This document shows, one piece after another, positions 12,001 to 24,300 of a stretch of DNA of 64,000 bases. Positions within the stretch are counted from its first letter, which is position 1. Every line of letters starts with the position of its first letter. The translations under genes were made by a program, and so were the position numbers. The notes under the pieces were generated by a model. It was given only the letters and a program-made list of their open reading frames with translations. It was not told the DNA's origin and searched no databases. Where the stretch lies: NCBI GenBank assembly GCA_037693485.1, contig CM075346.1, forward strand, positions 104,204,501 to 104,268,500. Reading direction: 5' to 3'. The DNA is from Kitagawia praeruptora. Taxonomy: Eukaryota; Streptophyta; Magnoliopsida; Apiales; Apiaceae.

Positions 12001-13566
12001 TGGAGTTTTTAATAACCTGCAGTGCTGAAACTGAAAAAGGAAATTGTTCTAGATATAGTCCTTGCCTCCTTGGATATAGTATTTTATATGGAAGACATAA
12101 ACCTTTGCATTATTAAACCTTGCATTACATGAAAAAAGTAACAAAATCTTTTTTGATATATAGCAAAAAAGAAAAAAGAGAAAAAGAACCTGTTGTTGAA
12201 GAAGACGCAGCGGGAATGTATACTATCTCGAAAACCTCAATTGCACTTAGTAGAGGGTAGAAACTTTTACTTTTCAATGTGATATTCATGTTATTGATTC
12301 CATATACTGTGAAAGATAACTCACTGACTTCCCCACTCTTCACTGTATAGTTTGACTGTAAAAGAACTCCGTCAATTAACACATCGAATGTAGGGGACAC
12401 GGGAAGAATGCCAGCAAAATAGACAACTACACTATAATCTCCTAGTATGCTACTAAGAGGAAGATTATATGTCAAGTCATCTCTTCTTGTCAAGACTCTT
12501 GCAGTTTGAAGAACAGACAATGGAAGACTCTGATTGTTACTTGATAAGTTGAAGGTGCTTTGAATAACAAAGCTAGTTGATAAGTGAAATGGAGTATAAT
12601 TCTGATCAGCGTCCCATATACGATCATACTGATCCAAAGGGTACCTATAATAAAACAAAGTTTTAAACTCGCGTGCCATTATTTTGTAGACTTGATGCAT
12701 AAGAAGAACTTGTAAAGTGAAAATCATACCGCAGAGATCCATTTGTATAGCCACAGTTGATGCGATAGCACTTCCTAAGTGATTTATTAGGCGAATCTTG
12801 CAAGCTACTTGTGTAAGCTCCTTCAGGAAGTGGCCGGACTTCAACTGACGAAATAACAGGAAATCCACCATCTGGGATTGAATTCAAACACAGAGAGAGA
12901 TAGTCTTTGTTTACTGGCCATAAAAATTCTTCTGTCCATGGATCAGCATTGGCAAGGTTTATAGTGGAAGCAATAGCTGTTCCCAGAGAAACAGAAAATG
13001 TAGGGGGTTTTGCAAGTCCATCGTAGTTTTTGTACACAAACTTAGTTCGAACAAGAACAAGTGATGACACGTTCTTTATTGGTAGCCAGTAGCACTTTCG
13101 ACCTTTGGACTCAGGGAAAAAACGAATTGGGATAATTGATGAGGAGTTACCCTCAGGGAATTTAACTGTGCTTGGTGTGCCAGTAGTCACATAAGTACTA
13201 TCTGGTGTCCAAGTAATGTTGGAAGAATCGACAAAATTCACAGTTCCTCCACATGATAAACTCAAGAAACCTGATTCATCAGCACTATATAAGCAACAGA
13301 TAACTAACTAATAAAAATGATCCATCAAACTGCCGGCTATAACTAGTAAAAATCTGAATGGTGAAAATTTATATATCCAAGCAAGAGACTAACAAAACTG
13401 AGTCCGCGGTTCATTTAAAAACAAACAATGTAGTAACTAGTTCTTGCATCTCTACTTAAGAAATTTAAACATGTAGGAAATTCTCACCACTTTGATCACA
13501 GAAAGCATATTTGTAGCAACCAAAGACAAGTAAAATCTCAAACCAAACAAGAAAGTGCAGGCCCAT
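9025..13566 (-). CDS. Malectin-like LRR receptor kinase (At5g48740-like), 16 exons
   Basis: Exons, 5' to 3' on -: 13566-13488, 13270-12730, 12644-12190, 12030-11913, 11810-11742, 11641-11573, 11495-11427, 11320-11249, 11127-11059, 10993-10749, 10667-10468, 10301-10175, 10072-10004, 9738-9549, 9465-9333, 9243-9025. They join in phase into 907 residues. Residues 1-24 are a signal peptide. A malectin-like ectodomain follows to about 370, then a W-D-DPC segment and leucine-rich repeats (about 398-514), each on its own ~69-nt exon. A membrane helix lies near 550-576. The Ser/Thr kinase has a glycine loop GRGSFGSV (625-632), K646, HRD (D744) and DFG (D762), so it should be active and of the RD type. 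It is presumably a plasma-membrane receptor; the ligand is unknown. I chose the start because it alone gives a signal peptide spliced in phase to exon 2. Similarity to At5g48740 is from memory. Confidence 0.92.
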
Positions 13567-14342
13567 GAAGGAGAGAGAACCAAGAAATGTGACTTTAGAT
13601 TCTGAAGAAGCCCTCCAAACTCATTCAAAGACTGAGTAGAAGAAAAGCTCTGAGCTTTACTTGCTTTAATAAAGAACATACATTTGAAGTACAGGAATGC
13701 AAAAGATAAATTTTGACAAATGGGTGCATGCCTTTTGATGCATGATTAAAGAGGTGGAGTAAAGCAAGTGTATACATTTGCATATGATGAAGCATTAAAA
13801 AAGAAAGAATTACATAAATACACATTTTGTATGAGTTATGATGAAGGCGTGGAAGTAGAGACAGAGGTAATGATCAATGACGATGATGAACCTTTTTTTT
13901 TTTTTTTTTTTATGCCGTTAGGTGATAGTAGTAAAAACTGTACAAAAAAGAAAAAGGGAAATACCGTTTCAGTGCTGGATCCCGAAAGATTTACCAAACA
14001 TTGCACATTTGGGTTATGTAATATTGTATCTTATGAAATACAATTTTGGACCAAAAATAAACAAAATCAATTTACTGTACTTCAGCATCAACCCTCTCAT
14101 TTTTCATGGTAATGTTCATGATAGGCAATTCTTTACCATCGTTTTGGCATTGGACGCTCCTACTTTTTCATGGTAGTATTCAAAATGATGAGTTCGACAC
14201 CATCATTTTGTCATTTCATTTGATTACACAGTTAACCAACCCGCTGAAGTTTGATCAGTATGCTTTTAGAACATCAGAGTCATTGACAAGATGTTAGCTT
14301 CCAGAATGGCTTAATAGACAATGTTTGAGTATAGTACGATGC
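13567..14342. other. 5' flank of the receptor kinase
   Basis: Non-coding. It holds a ~19-bp run of T at about 13892-13910 and two similar phrases (TTTTTCATGGTA near 14099 and 14165). I could not place a TATA box with confidence. Small open frames here lack any recognisable protein. Confidence 0.4.
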
Positions 14343-14518
14343 AAATCTTTTACACCACTTTAGTGTGCCACTCCATGTGCCATTTTAGGTGATTGTTTTT
14401 GATTGGTTCATCTTTCATTAATATAAATGGAACCCCTCATTCACACCAACCACCCAATCAAAAACAACCACCTAAGGTGACACACGGAACGGCACACCTA
14501 AAGTGATGTAGAAGATTT
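14343..14518. mobile_element. MITE with long terminal inverted repeats, 176 bp
   Basis: The left arm begins AAATCTTTTACACCACTTTA and the right end, read in reverse, is AAATCTTCTACATCACTTTA. Pairing continues inward for some 65 bp, through TTTTTGATTGG on the left and CCAATCAAAAA on the right, so the element would fold into a near-complete hairpin. No transposase. No target duplication is clear, so the superfamily is left open. Confidence 0.75.
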
Positions 14519-14946
14519 GGACTCGTACTCTACAAGTTATATCAGTGAACAATTCTGCCACTCTTCTACAGCATTAATTATATTTTTCGGCTCCGACCCA
14601 TTCACCATACATCCTTCTAATCATTCATTAAGGTTAAAAAATACGTTGTCCCTATTATTTTGGGACCAAATAAAATTATTTATTTAATAAGGTTAATCGT
14701 TGATCGAATATTTATCCATCGAGTTTCTACTATAGCTACAACTGCACCGCATGTTCTAAACCAAATTGATAGAAAGACACCTGCATTTGCTCGAGTACAA
14801 AGGATATTTGGAGCTAGTCTCATGAAAGCCTTTGGAGAAATTGTTTAATCAATAAGAATTTCAATAGCATTTTCCTTAAATTTAAATTATTACTAGACGT
14901 TAGCTGTAAGAGTCGTTTGGATGTCTATGTTTAGGAATATAGAATA
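14519..14946. other. Intergenic, nothing recognised
   Basis: A/T-rich. A 62-residue frame at 14660-14848 matches nothing I know and has no splice or start context that argues for a gene. Confidence 0.4.
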
Positions 14947-15605
14947 CTAGCTTATAGCCCGTGCGAAGCACGGTTACTTTTAAATACTTTTAAAATTATA
15001 TAATTAAATAAAATAGAGAATAATTTATTACGAATTTATTAGTAATAATAATAGTTTAATAAATGATATGTATTGATTAGAATTAATAATATAAAATCTT
15101 AATGTAAATTTGTTGTTGATGAGATTTGAACCTTGATCTTTGGAAGAGGGATTTAAATAAAGAATATTCCTTATTATTAGATCTAATGGCTATGTGAAAA
15201 GTATTTATGTTTGATATATGGTGTTGAAAAAGAAGAGAAAAACCGAAAAAGATTGTGTATTGAATTGATGAAGATTGCGCAGATGAGGTTTAGAAGAATA
15301 GAGAGGTTTAGAAGAATAGAGTTCTGTAAGGCAACGGAGATTTTAAGTTTAGCTGTATTAGTAATGGTGTAAATATAAAATACTACTCTGTATTGGTTTA
15401 ATGGAATTCATTTTATTTGTTTTATATTATAAATAATTTAAAATTAAATAATTAGAGTGAAAACCAAAACTTAGGAGAAAACCAAAACTTTCAATGTTTC
15501 GGCTTTAATATATAAATAATTTAAAATTAAATAATTAGAGTGAAAACCAAAACTTAGGAGAAAACCAAAACTTTCAATGTTTCGGCTTTAATATAATAGT
15601 ATAGA
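14947..15605 (-). mobile_element. Non-autonomous Helitron, 659 bp
   Basis: On the - strand it begins TCTATACTATTATATTAAAG and ends in CTAG. The 3' end is preceded by the hairpin CCGTGC-TTC-GCACGG, about 8 nt before the CTAG. The base before TC is A and the base after CTAG is T, the expected A/T insertion site with no target duplication. It carries no Rep/helicase. About 84 bp of its 5' end are present twice in tandem (15424-15511 and 15509-15596 approximately), with nearly the same wording. Confidence 0.85.
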
Positions 15606-15704
15606 TAGATAGATGAGCGTCGCACATCAAAGACTAAACTTTGCTTAATTAAATCATGTTCACAACACATCATGCAGTGTACAGTAATAAGTAATAACCA
15701 ATGA

Positions 15705-16683
15705 ATTATGGGGCTGTTTGGCATCTCACATTACTGTGCACTTATGCCTTATAAGTCCATAAGTATTTATGGGGGGTGTTTGCCAAAATAGTTTTAGCTC
15801 AACTTATAACTTATAAATCCATAAGTTGAATGTTAAGAATTCTTAACTTTCAACTTATAATTTATAACTTATTCTTGATATACGCAATATATAGTGTATG
15901 TTTGGGGTATCTTAAAATAAGTAGCTTAAGACTTATAAGCACTTATGTCATATAAGTGATGAGTAGAGCAGTCAGTAGAGTGCTTGGTAAATCAGAACTT
16001 ATAATCAGTAGACTGTTTGGGTAAATCAGAACTTATAAGTTAATTTTTTTTTATAATTTTTAAAATATTGTTTTTTTATATATAACAATGGATATTAATG
16101 GATAGATCTCGATGAATAGGGAAATTTGATATATACATATCAATTTTCTAATGAATGGATCGAGAGATATATGGTTTTGAAGATTTGAATGATATTATAT
16201 ATTACGTATATCGAGAATAAGTTATAAGTTGAAAGTTAAGAATTCTTAACATTCAACTTATGAGTTTATAAGTTATAAGTTGAGCTAAAACTTATTTTGG
16301 CAAACACCCCTCATAAGTGATTATGGCCTTATAAGGCATAAGTGTACAGGAAAATGAATGGCCAAACAGGCCCATAATATCCTTCAAATCTTCAAAATCA
16401 TATATCTCCCGATCCATTCATTAGAAAATTGATATGTATATATCAAATTTCCCTATTCATCGAAATATATCCATTGATATCCATTGTTATATATAAAAAA
16501 TTAATATTTTGAAAATTATAAAAAAAAATTAACTTATAAGTTCTGATTTACCCAAACAATCTACTGATTATAAGTTCTGATTTACCAAACACTCTACTGA
16601 CTGCTCCACTTATCACTTATATGACATAAGTGCTTATAAGTCATAAGTTACTTATTTTAAGATACCCCAAACATACACTATAT
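15705..16683. mobile_element. Interleaved fold-back elements (A-B-A'-B')
   Basis: Four blocks: A 15705-15889, B about 15889-16192, A' about 16193-16378 (reverse complement of A), B' about 16379-16683 (reverse complement of B). A starts with ATTATGGGGCTGTTTGG and A' ends with CCAAACAGGCCCATAAT. B starts near TAGTGTATGTTTGGGGTATC and B' ends with its reverse complement. Both pairs are rich in ACTTATAAG words. The ends look like those of hAT- or CACTA-type MITEs. No coding capacity. Confidence 0.8.
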
Positions 16684-16838
16684 TTCAAACTAGTTCGTAA
16701 CAGTGCTAAGCGTGGACACGATAGAATACGAGTTGTGATCAAAATATTAATATTTATAAATTATTGAAAATAAATATATTTATTATTTAAATTTGTATTT
16801 GTAGATAATTGAATGATAAAAATATTTAATAAATAATA
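16684..16838. other. AT-rich spacer, possible Helitron-end scrap
   Basis: Contains ACTAGT at about 16691 followed by an imperfect GTGCTAAGC inverted repeat, which resembles a decayed Helitron 3' end on the - strand. The rest is A/T-rich without features. The former 3' end of the FAR1-like gene may dissolve into this stretch. Confidence 0.3.
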
Positions 16839-16885
16839 AATTTTGTTGCCATTTTTTGTCCACCTAGACATGATGTAATCATTCG
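16839..16885 (-). pseudogene. FAR1-like pseudogene, piece 5 (3' end)
   Basis: Read on -, this encodes PNDYIMSRWTKNGNK, which directly continues piece 4 when the Tekay-like element and one TSD copy (ATTCG, here 16881-16885) are removed. An I-P-x-x-Y-I-x-x-R-W-T-K phrase just after the SWIM zinc finger is characteristic of FAR1/FHY3 proteins. Beyond it the frame runs into A/T-rich sequence with no family likeness, so the true end is lost or worn away. Confidence 0.75.
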
Positions 16886-19800
16886 TGTAAGAACCCAGAT
16901 TTTTGGGTAGAATTAAAACTTTTATTATGTATTGATGTAAGAGTGAGCAGTGGTTACAACTACAATGTAATATTGGCTTTAAAGAATGAATAATGAAAGG
17001 ATATATATTCCAAGGTTATATGGCCTGAAGGATGCTATTGGGTGATAACTTAGATTAGAATGATCTATCTCCTAGAAAGTTAAGATAAGATTCCCTAGAG
17101 AGAAATAGATACCCTCATGTCATCCAAATCAATATCTATTGTAAGCCCAGCGGTTCCGTAAAAAGGTTAAGGAACACTCGAGGGTGAACTAGGTTCATTT
17201 TCCTAATTATAGGAATTAAATAAAAATAAGTGATGAATAGTGATTTTGGTGAAATTTGGAATATTATTATAATAATGTTATACCCGGTATTCGGAACGGA
17301 TTTCTGAGTTCGTATTAGTGATCCAGGAGGAAAATAAGTGTATGTAAAAGCTGTCGGATTCAGAAAAAGAGCACTTTTATTTTCTCCGAGATTTCCCTGG
17401 ACACTGCAAGACTTAAGGATTTATAAAAGGGAATTAAGGAATTTAAATTCGAGGAGTATTAAGAATGATGAGGAATAGTATTAGAATTATTAAGAAGGTT
17501 TTCGGTAAAACCCTAACTAGAAACGAATGAGTTATTCCCTCAAACGATCAACGAATTAAGCAATAAACGGGCAAAGAAACAAGCAGAGGGAGCAAGAGTC
17601 TTGTGCAAGCCACTAGAAAATATCTAGTAACCAACATAGTTATAAGAAGAACTAGAAACACTTGAAGCAACCAAGTACTTAGCAAATCCAACCAAGATGC
17701 AAGATATTTCACTTGCATGCAACTTGTCCACTTGATCAAATACATCACCCAATGCATCACACCTTTAATAAAGCAACTCCAAGATGAGATATTATCTAAA
17801 ACCATTCACTTTATGCATTATTGTTCAAGACAACCAAGCAAAAACACAACTCTCTCCAAGAAACATAACATTCGGCTATTTCCTTAATTCAAGGATCAAA
17901 ATCCTACTTCCAACCATCATTTGATCTTGAAACTTTTTATGTGAGTCCTATAATTCATAAAAATGATCTCCTCAAAATCCTAGCTTCAATCTCTTCTTTT
18001 TCCATTTTCAAAAAAATCATTAAAGAGGAGGATGAATAGTGTTCTTCAAGAATTAACTTTGATTTTCATGTTTCTTTGGTTGATCTTAGGTTTGTTAAAT
18101 CTAGACAAGGACCATACCAAGCTTTGTAAGGCCATATCACACTCTCAAGAAGGTATAATGATCTTGAAACCCTTAGTTTGACTTTGAGTTTTGGTGATGT
18201 TCTTGATAGATCTAAGTAGTTATGATTATGGTGATGTTATAAGCATGATTAGTTAGTGGTTTAATGATTTTAGTAAGAGATGATGATCTTGTTGGTTTAA
18301 CATGATATTCTTGGACTGATAAAGATGATAATCATGTGTATAAGTTGGATTTGTGCCCGGTGTGGCTTGGTATTATTGTTATGATTTTTAGAACGCTCGA
18401 TTCGTAGCCGTCGTAATGCCCGATTTTCATTAACACTAAGAACCCGAACTGGACAGTAGCCATAACTCTCTGTTCTTGGCAAGATAATGAACCCTACTGC
18501 TAGATTTTTGAACATAGATCACTTTGGCGAAAGAATCGAAGCATTTCAACTTACGGTTTAGGAGTTATGATTAAATTCGTAAAAGTGGTTCGAAATCGTA
18601 AACGAAAGTTCGTAATTGAAATTGATTCCCTTAAATGTCGTTTAATCACTGGCGAATCTTATTAATTAAATATTAGAGGTAAAAAGGAAGGTGTGGGAGA
18701 AAACCACATGTCGAATGGATCGTTTTCCGATTTTATAAAAATGTTTGAATCGAGGTTAAACGCGAACGAACCCCTTAAAGGTATGACTTTGGTTATAACT
18801 TAGAAAACGGGCGTTAACACTCGAGGTATAATCTTGATTCGTAAACGACCGACCTTAGAACTTATACGACTTAAGTATATACCAAGTATAAGCATGATGA
18901 CATGTCTTGATAACGAACGAAGGTCGGATCGTATCGGTGATAAAAAGAGTTACACTAAAAGAGACGTAACGAGATAACTCGAAAACATGTTTCGATTTAA
19001 GTGGAGTTTATACTTAGCCTTTTAATAAGCGTTAAGTGGTTAATATTAAATATTCTGATTGTTTATAGATCGTCGAGCTGACCCGGGACACATTACCCCT
19101 ACCCGCACTCGATTCTCAAGCAAGTTTCCAATACTTGGAACTGTTGTTGTGATAATATATATGATGATTGTTTTATACATATGCCATAGCATGCATATGC
19201 CTACTTTCAAGTTAATATTGAATTACTTGTTCCCTGAATTGATATCGGCTTATAGACTATATATGAAATATCAGTTATGAGCCGGATTGTTTGGTTAAGA
19301 CCCTTAGCGAAGGGCGTATGATATTCATACTTCAAATATAGACCGGGAGTCGATATTTTGTAATATATAAATAGTCGTGGGAACCCGGAGGGATCCCAGC
19401 GACAAATTTATTATTTCGAGGATTTTTATTCGATTACGAATCGTTCGAGGAACGTTATTTGAGTATTACCTCAGTGAAGGAATATTTAATGAATATTATT
19501 TTAATATTCATTTCGAATGTCATTTATTTAATGAATATTATTTTGATCATTCATTGGAGTTATTTAGTTAATGAATATTATTTTGAATATTCATTAGAGT
19601 TATTTGGTTGACAAATATCATTCCCAATTATTCATTTGGCTTACTTATTATTATTTGGAATATTCATTTGATCTTTATTTATTTAATGAATATTACTTTC
19701 GAATATTCATTTAAGGTTTGATTTATTCAGTAAATATTATTTTAAATATTTATTTAAGTTTATTTATTCAATGAATATTATCTTAAATATTCATTAAGAA

Positions 19801-21343
19801 GAGATTTATTTAATAAATAATTCTATATTCATTCGAGGATTACTTACGAGCAATATATTGATTTAATAATATTCCGTAATTATTATTGACTAAATAAATA
19901 TTCTGGGAATATTTAATAAAATTCTTTTGAATTCTTTTTGTAATGATTTATATTATTCAAAGGTTATCCTTCACCTTCAGATATTATGTAAAATATTTCG
20001 GAGTCTTTTATGACTATTTTATCAAGGGGAGGTTCCCAAAACTTTATTTTCATTTAAATCTATCTTATAAGAAGATTTAAATACTCGCTCAACTTCCAAA
20101 AATTATATAAGGGGACCTCACTTGGAGATGTTATTTATTGGACTGCCCGGTCCTATACTTGCTAAAACTATCTTGTCACTCACATCTTGATTCTTTCAAG
20201 CATCGATATGAGTCTTTTGGTTACCTCCTCAACGCTCGAGGGGTACGATTGATGTAACAAGTTTATATCCATTAACAAGCATCAGCTTGGGAAATATTGG
20301 TGAATTTTCCTTTCCAATTAGATACGACTACTTTGTGGAGTCCTATCAACAAGTGTTACACTTGGGGAAAAAGGGGAACGAACTTTACGTTTCAGAGTCA
20401 TGGATGATATTCGAACTAGGAGACGCGTAAGTGGCCGAGTGGCGCCGGTCCAGCAATAGCCCCACCGTTGGCTGAGGAGTTCCAGAGGGCGGTAGATAAG
20501 TAATTCCGTCGGAGCTACCTTCTACATGTAGAGAACGACTGATGAGATGCATGACATACGACTGATCATCGTAAACGTCAGGGCATCTGGCGCGGCAATG
20601 CTCCCGTATTAGTTCATCTTCTAAAAGTGAGAAATTTCTGCAACACTGTTGGTGTTGGCAAGGTGAAAATGTGTTGAAACCGGAATTGCAATATTTTTCC
20701 TGCAAGTTCCTCTTTTATGATAATTGAGAATATCTTGCTTATCTTTTGCATAGCAGATATTTATTCAAAACAAATATATTTTTGAGTTACCTTGTAACTT
20801 CATCTCATACCTTATATTGGTACTACATCGTTAATGCATGGCATATGGTTTCAAAGGTATTTTGAACTGTCATATATTATTGTCGTTCAATTATATTTTT
20901 GGTGGGCTATTGCTCACCCTTGCTTTATTTATTTATATTACAACAACAACTAGATCAGATGGCCGCGCAAGGCGCACACAGCGTAAGCAGGTGTCAACCG
21001 TCAAAGGTTTACCGCTAAGGTCTTGGCTACCGTTGTTGAGGATGCAACTACTGGTAGGCTAGTTGTTAGCAATTGAGCCTCAAATGTATTTATATTACGG
21101 TATCTATTAATGGATGGCAAAGAGTATGTAATTGTACAATTGTAATTCTTTGGGTTGTAAGAACTCAAACTTGTGATTAATAATATTGATTGGTTACTCT
21201 GATTTCATCTCTGGGACTATAACGGGTGTGTTTTATGTTGTTGTTTTGGGTCACAATGTTGTAATTTAAATTATGTTGGTTTTGTGGTTGGATATTGAGA
21301 CCGTAACGACCAGATCCCTGACCCTGGATCTGGGGGTGTTACA
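16886..21343 (+). repeat. 5' LTR of the Tekay-like element
   Basis: 4458 bp, unusually long. It matches 27128-31585 almost base for base. It includes a block of tandem palindromic repeats (19470-19800) and a G+C-richer patch around 20380-20640. Small open frames within it are present in both LTRs and are not recognised as proteins. Confidence 0.93.
19470..19800 (+). repeat. Tandem AATATTCATT palindromes in the LTR
   Basis: About seven copies of a ~45-bp unit built on TTAATGAATATTATTTTGAA followed by its own partial inverse AATATTCATT. Each unit can fold on itself. The same block is at 29712-30042 in the 3' LTR. Confidence 0.75.
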
Positions 21344-21347
21344 GAAA

Positions 21348-21360
21348 TGGTATCAGAGAG
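21348..21360 (+). promoter_or_regulatory. Primer-binding site, initiator tRNA-Met
   Basis: TGGTATCAGAGAG lies 4 nt after the 5' LTR. It matches the 3' end of plant initiator tRNA-Met (complement TGGTATCAGAGC) except at the last base or two. It would prime minus-strand DNA. Confidence 0.85.
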
Positions 21361-24300
21361 AGCGTTATATATCCCAGAGATGATGCGACGTTAAAACAAT
21401 AAATTCATTAAGATAATAAGAACTCTTGCCAAGTTCATAGTCGGACTACTTAAGGTAGTATTGACATATAAAACCCTTATGGGAACTATTAAGTATCATG
21501 GTAGTAACTTAGCTCGTTCTTGTGCCGACTAGTAAGGCGACAGAACTTGAGGCATACGAGTAGCAGCACGATGATGCCTGATTATATGCCGACGATCGAA
21601 TGGTGGATGCGATAGAGTACCCTACTGAGGACCCGGAAGAGGTTCCCGCAGAGGGGGAGAATCCTGTTAGAGACAGGGAAGTTTACCTTGAGGAGATGAG
21701 GGCTGTAGCCAGAGAGACTGTAAGAATCTAGATATAGTGCTTAGAGAAGTGAGCTTAAAGAATTGAGATATTATTAAGAGAATTAAAGAGGCATATTGGA
21801 TTCATAGCCGGACTGCCGGATAAAGTGCCAGCAAGTTAGATGGATTTGAGGAATTACTCAAGATCTTATGTAAGGATAGATAGGAATCCTTGGAGACTTT
21901 CAGATTAATGAGAAAGGAATTAGAATGATGCATGATTATCAAAGACATTGATAGAGGACGGGGAGCAGAGTCCCTAGGAACAGTTAAGACATAGGTGGCA
22001 AGTGCCATATCTTCAGATAAATGAATTGGTGTGAATGTTATTAAGGATAATTCGCCATGAGAAGGCAGATTTCATAAGGAATAATTTGTAAAGTCCAACT
22101 TAGATTGATGAGGTGGTTGGGTTCAAGGAAATGTCCATTTTATGAATGGATCAACTTAGAAAATAAAGACATTGAAAGGTGATGGCATGATTGAATAAAG
22201 TATATAAGGAAATAGTAAGCGAGACAATGATCTCAGAACCTACAAGAGGAGAAGACCAGTGAGTCTGTGATAAATTAGTAATAAGGCTATCATCAGGAAC
22301 CAATTATAAGTTCAGTTCAATTCAGTGAAATGATGAACCAGAAACATTAGTTGCATGTGATTCAGAAGAATATTAAATTCTTTCTTTTCCTTGAATGGAT
22401 TATGGTAGTTACCTTAAGTTTATTCTGACACTGAATCATAAATGGATTAGGCAAGGCGAGCAGTGGTCGAGATGTAATTGAGAATGCTTCTAGATGCAAC
22501 CTGAAAGAACAGGCGTAGGACATGTTCTCGAAATAAGAGTTTTGGCAAAATGAAGTCCAGCAATAGGACCCATGATCAATAAGAGTAGTGTTGGTCGGCC
22601 CTACCAAGTTAAAGACAGTTTCAAATAGAGATTGGCCAACCACACTGGCAAAGGTGAGAAATTTCATAAAATTCACAAGGTATTACCAAGGATTTGCTCA
22701 GGACTTTACAGAAAGTGTAGTCCCGTAACCCGAATTATTATAAGAATAAAAGTTTGAATGGACAAGATAAACGTGAGAAGATCTTCCTGGAGCTAAAGGT
22801 AAAGTTGGTGATGACCAGGGTTGGCGTTGCCTAATGGAAGAAGGAAACTTTGGGAGATATTATGATGCAACTCATACAGGTATAGGTCTGCGCTTATGCA
22901 GCACGACAGCGTACTTTCGAATACATTTAGACAGCGCAGTTCATCGGATTCGGATGGCCTTGGTAGTGCCAATGTTGAGGAACGACTAACCCCGACGGTA
23001 GTGTTCCTTCTGAGACTAGTTGTTAAGAAGACTGGTATTCGGTAGTATCGACTATTAGGACAAGCATGTATCGGGGAGGTATGGCATGTTTAGTTTGAAA
23101 CTTTTTCCCTTCTAAGGACGATGTATATTTGGTTTCCTTCTAATGATTAAACTCCCAGCTTATGTCAATCATTTCGCTACTGTAACTGTTTATGGTTCGA
23201 CCAGCTCGGATGTTCATAGAAATATTCTTTGGGTATCGAAATGGATTTTCTTAATGTAACCAGTGGGTGGATAGATTGACTGAAGTTTCCCTAATCCTGG
23301 AAAGGAATTGGACAAAATTTGGCAAACCTTGTCTTTCTGATTATCAGAAGACGTCACTGAAAAGAGTGAGAACTAGAGCGAACCTTGTGATTGGGTAAGG
23401 TAGCCACCGTAGGGATTGATGGACAGACCCTGATTACTACGATTGATTATAGAGACAAAATTATGAAGTGAATGTAATTAAGAAACAAGCCGGACTGAGA
23501 AATTCTGGGATTGACTTAAATGAAAAGGTTGTTATGCCAGAAGTGTTAAGCTTTCGTGGTACGTGGAATTGATAAGAGTAACTAGAAGAATAAAAGAAAA
23601 GGAAAGGTGACCGGAGATGGCACCGAGAAGTCGATTGAGACTTATATGGAGTGAAGTTTTGAAAAGATCAAAAGGTATCAAAGTAGAAGGCACTATGCCA
23701 ACAATTGCTAGAAAAGTAATGCTATTAGCCAACCCCTAAATTCACATATTTTAGTGTGGCCAGTTGGGGCCAAGTCACTAAGGATTGTCAAGTGACTAAT
23801 CCAGCAATGAAAGGACAAAGCGGGGTGCTTCTAACAAAGTGCCAACCGCAAGAACTTTTGATGAAGAATGAATTGAGATACATGATAATGGATTTTATAA
23901 ATACCATGGATGTGTAAGGAATGAGGACGGTGACCAGTAAAGGTTATGAGGATTGTCAGAGATGGTGCAGTATGATGCAAAAATGTTATCTGAAACTTAG
24001 TGTCCTCAAGAGGAGCATTAGGCATTAAGAGATTCACGTTGAACACGACCAATATCTTCCAGAACATCCTTGCTACCATTACCAAGTTCTGTAAGAAAGA
24101 GCAGATAGACATGCGTTGTCTTTTGGGGAAGTCATATAGACTGACATTCGTTTGAAAGAAGAGGTAACATTAAGCTACCTATAGATTATCAAGATTGGAA
24201 TGATTGAAAAGAGACCCTTATTAAGGATATATGATTGAAAGTACAGGATATAAGTATTCCTTGAAACTAGAATTGAGCATAGAATGTCCATATATTAAGA

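Noticed and set aside
13452..13679. Alternative N-terminus for the receptor kinase in another frame
   Set aside because: It does not join exon 2 in phase and lacks a signal peptide, whereas the ATG at 13566 gives both.
13768..14297. Overlapping + frames upstream of the receptor kinase
   Set aside because: Low complexity (poly-F from a T run), no family likeness and no splice context.
14660..14848. 62-residue + frame ending AFGEIV
   Set aside because: Too short and unrecognised; nothing but an open frame supports it.
20385..20705. 106-residue frame on - in the Tekay-like LTR, repeated at 30627-30947
   Set aside because: Both copies are identical because the LTRs are recent duplicates, so conservation means nothing. 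No recognisable domain. Left as part of the LTR.
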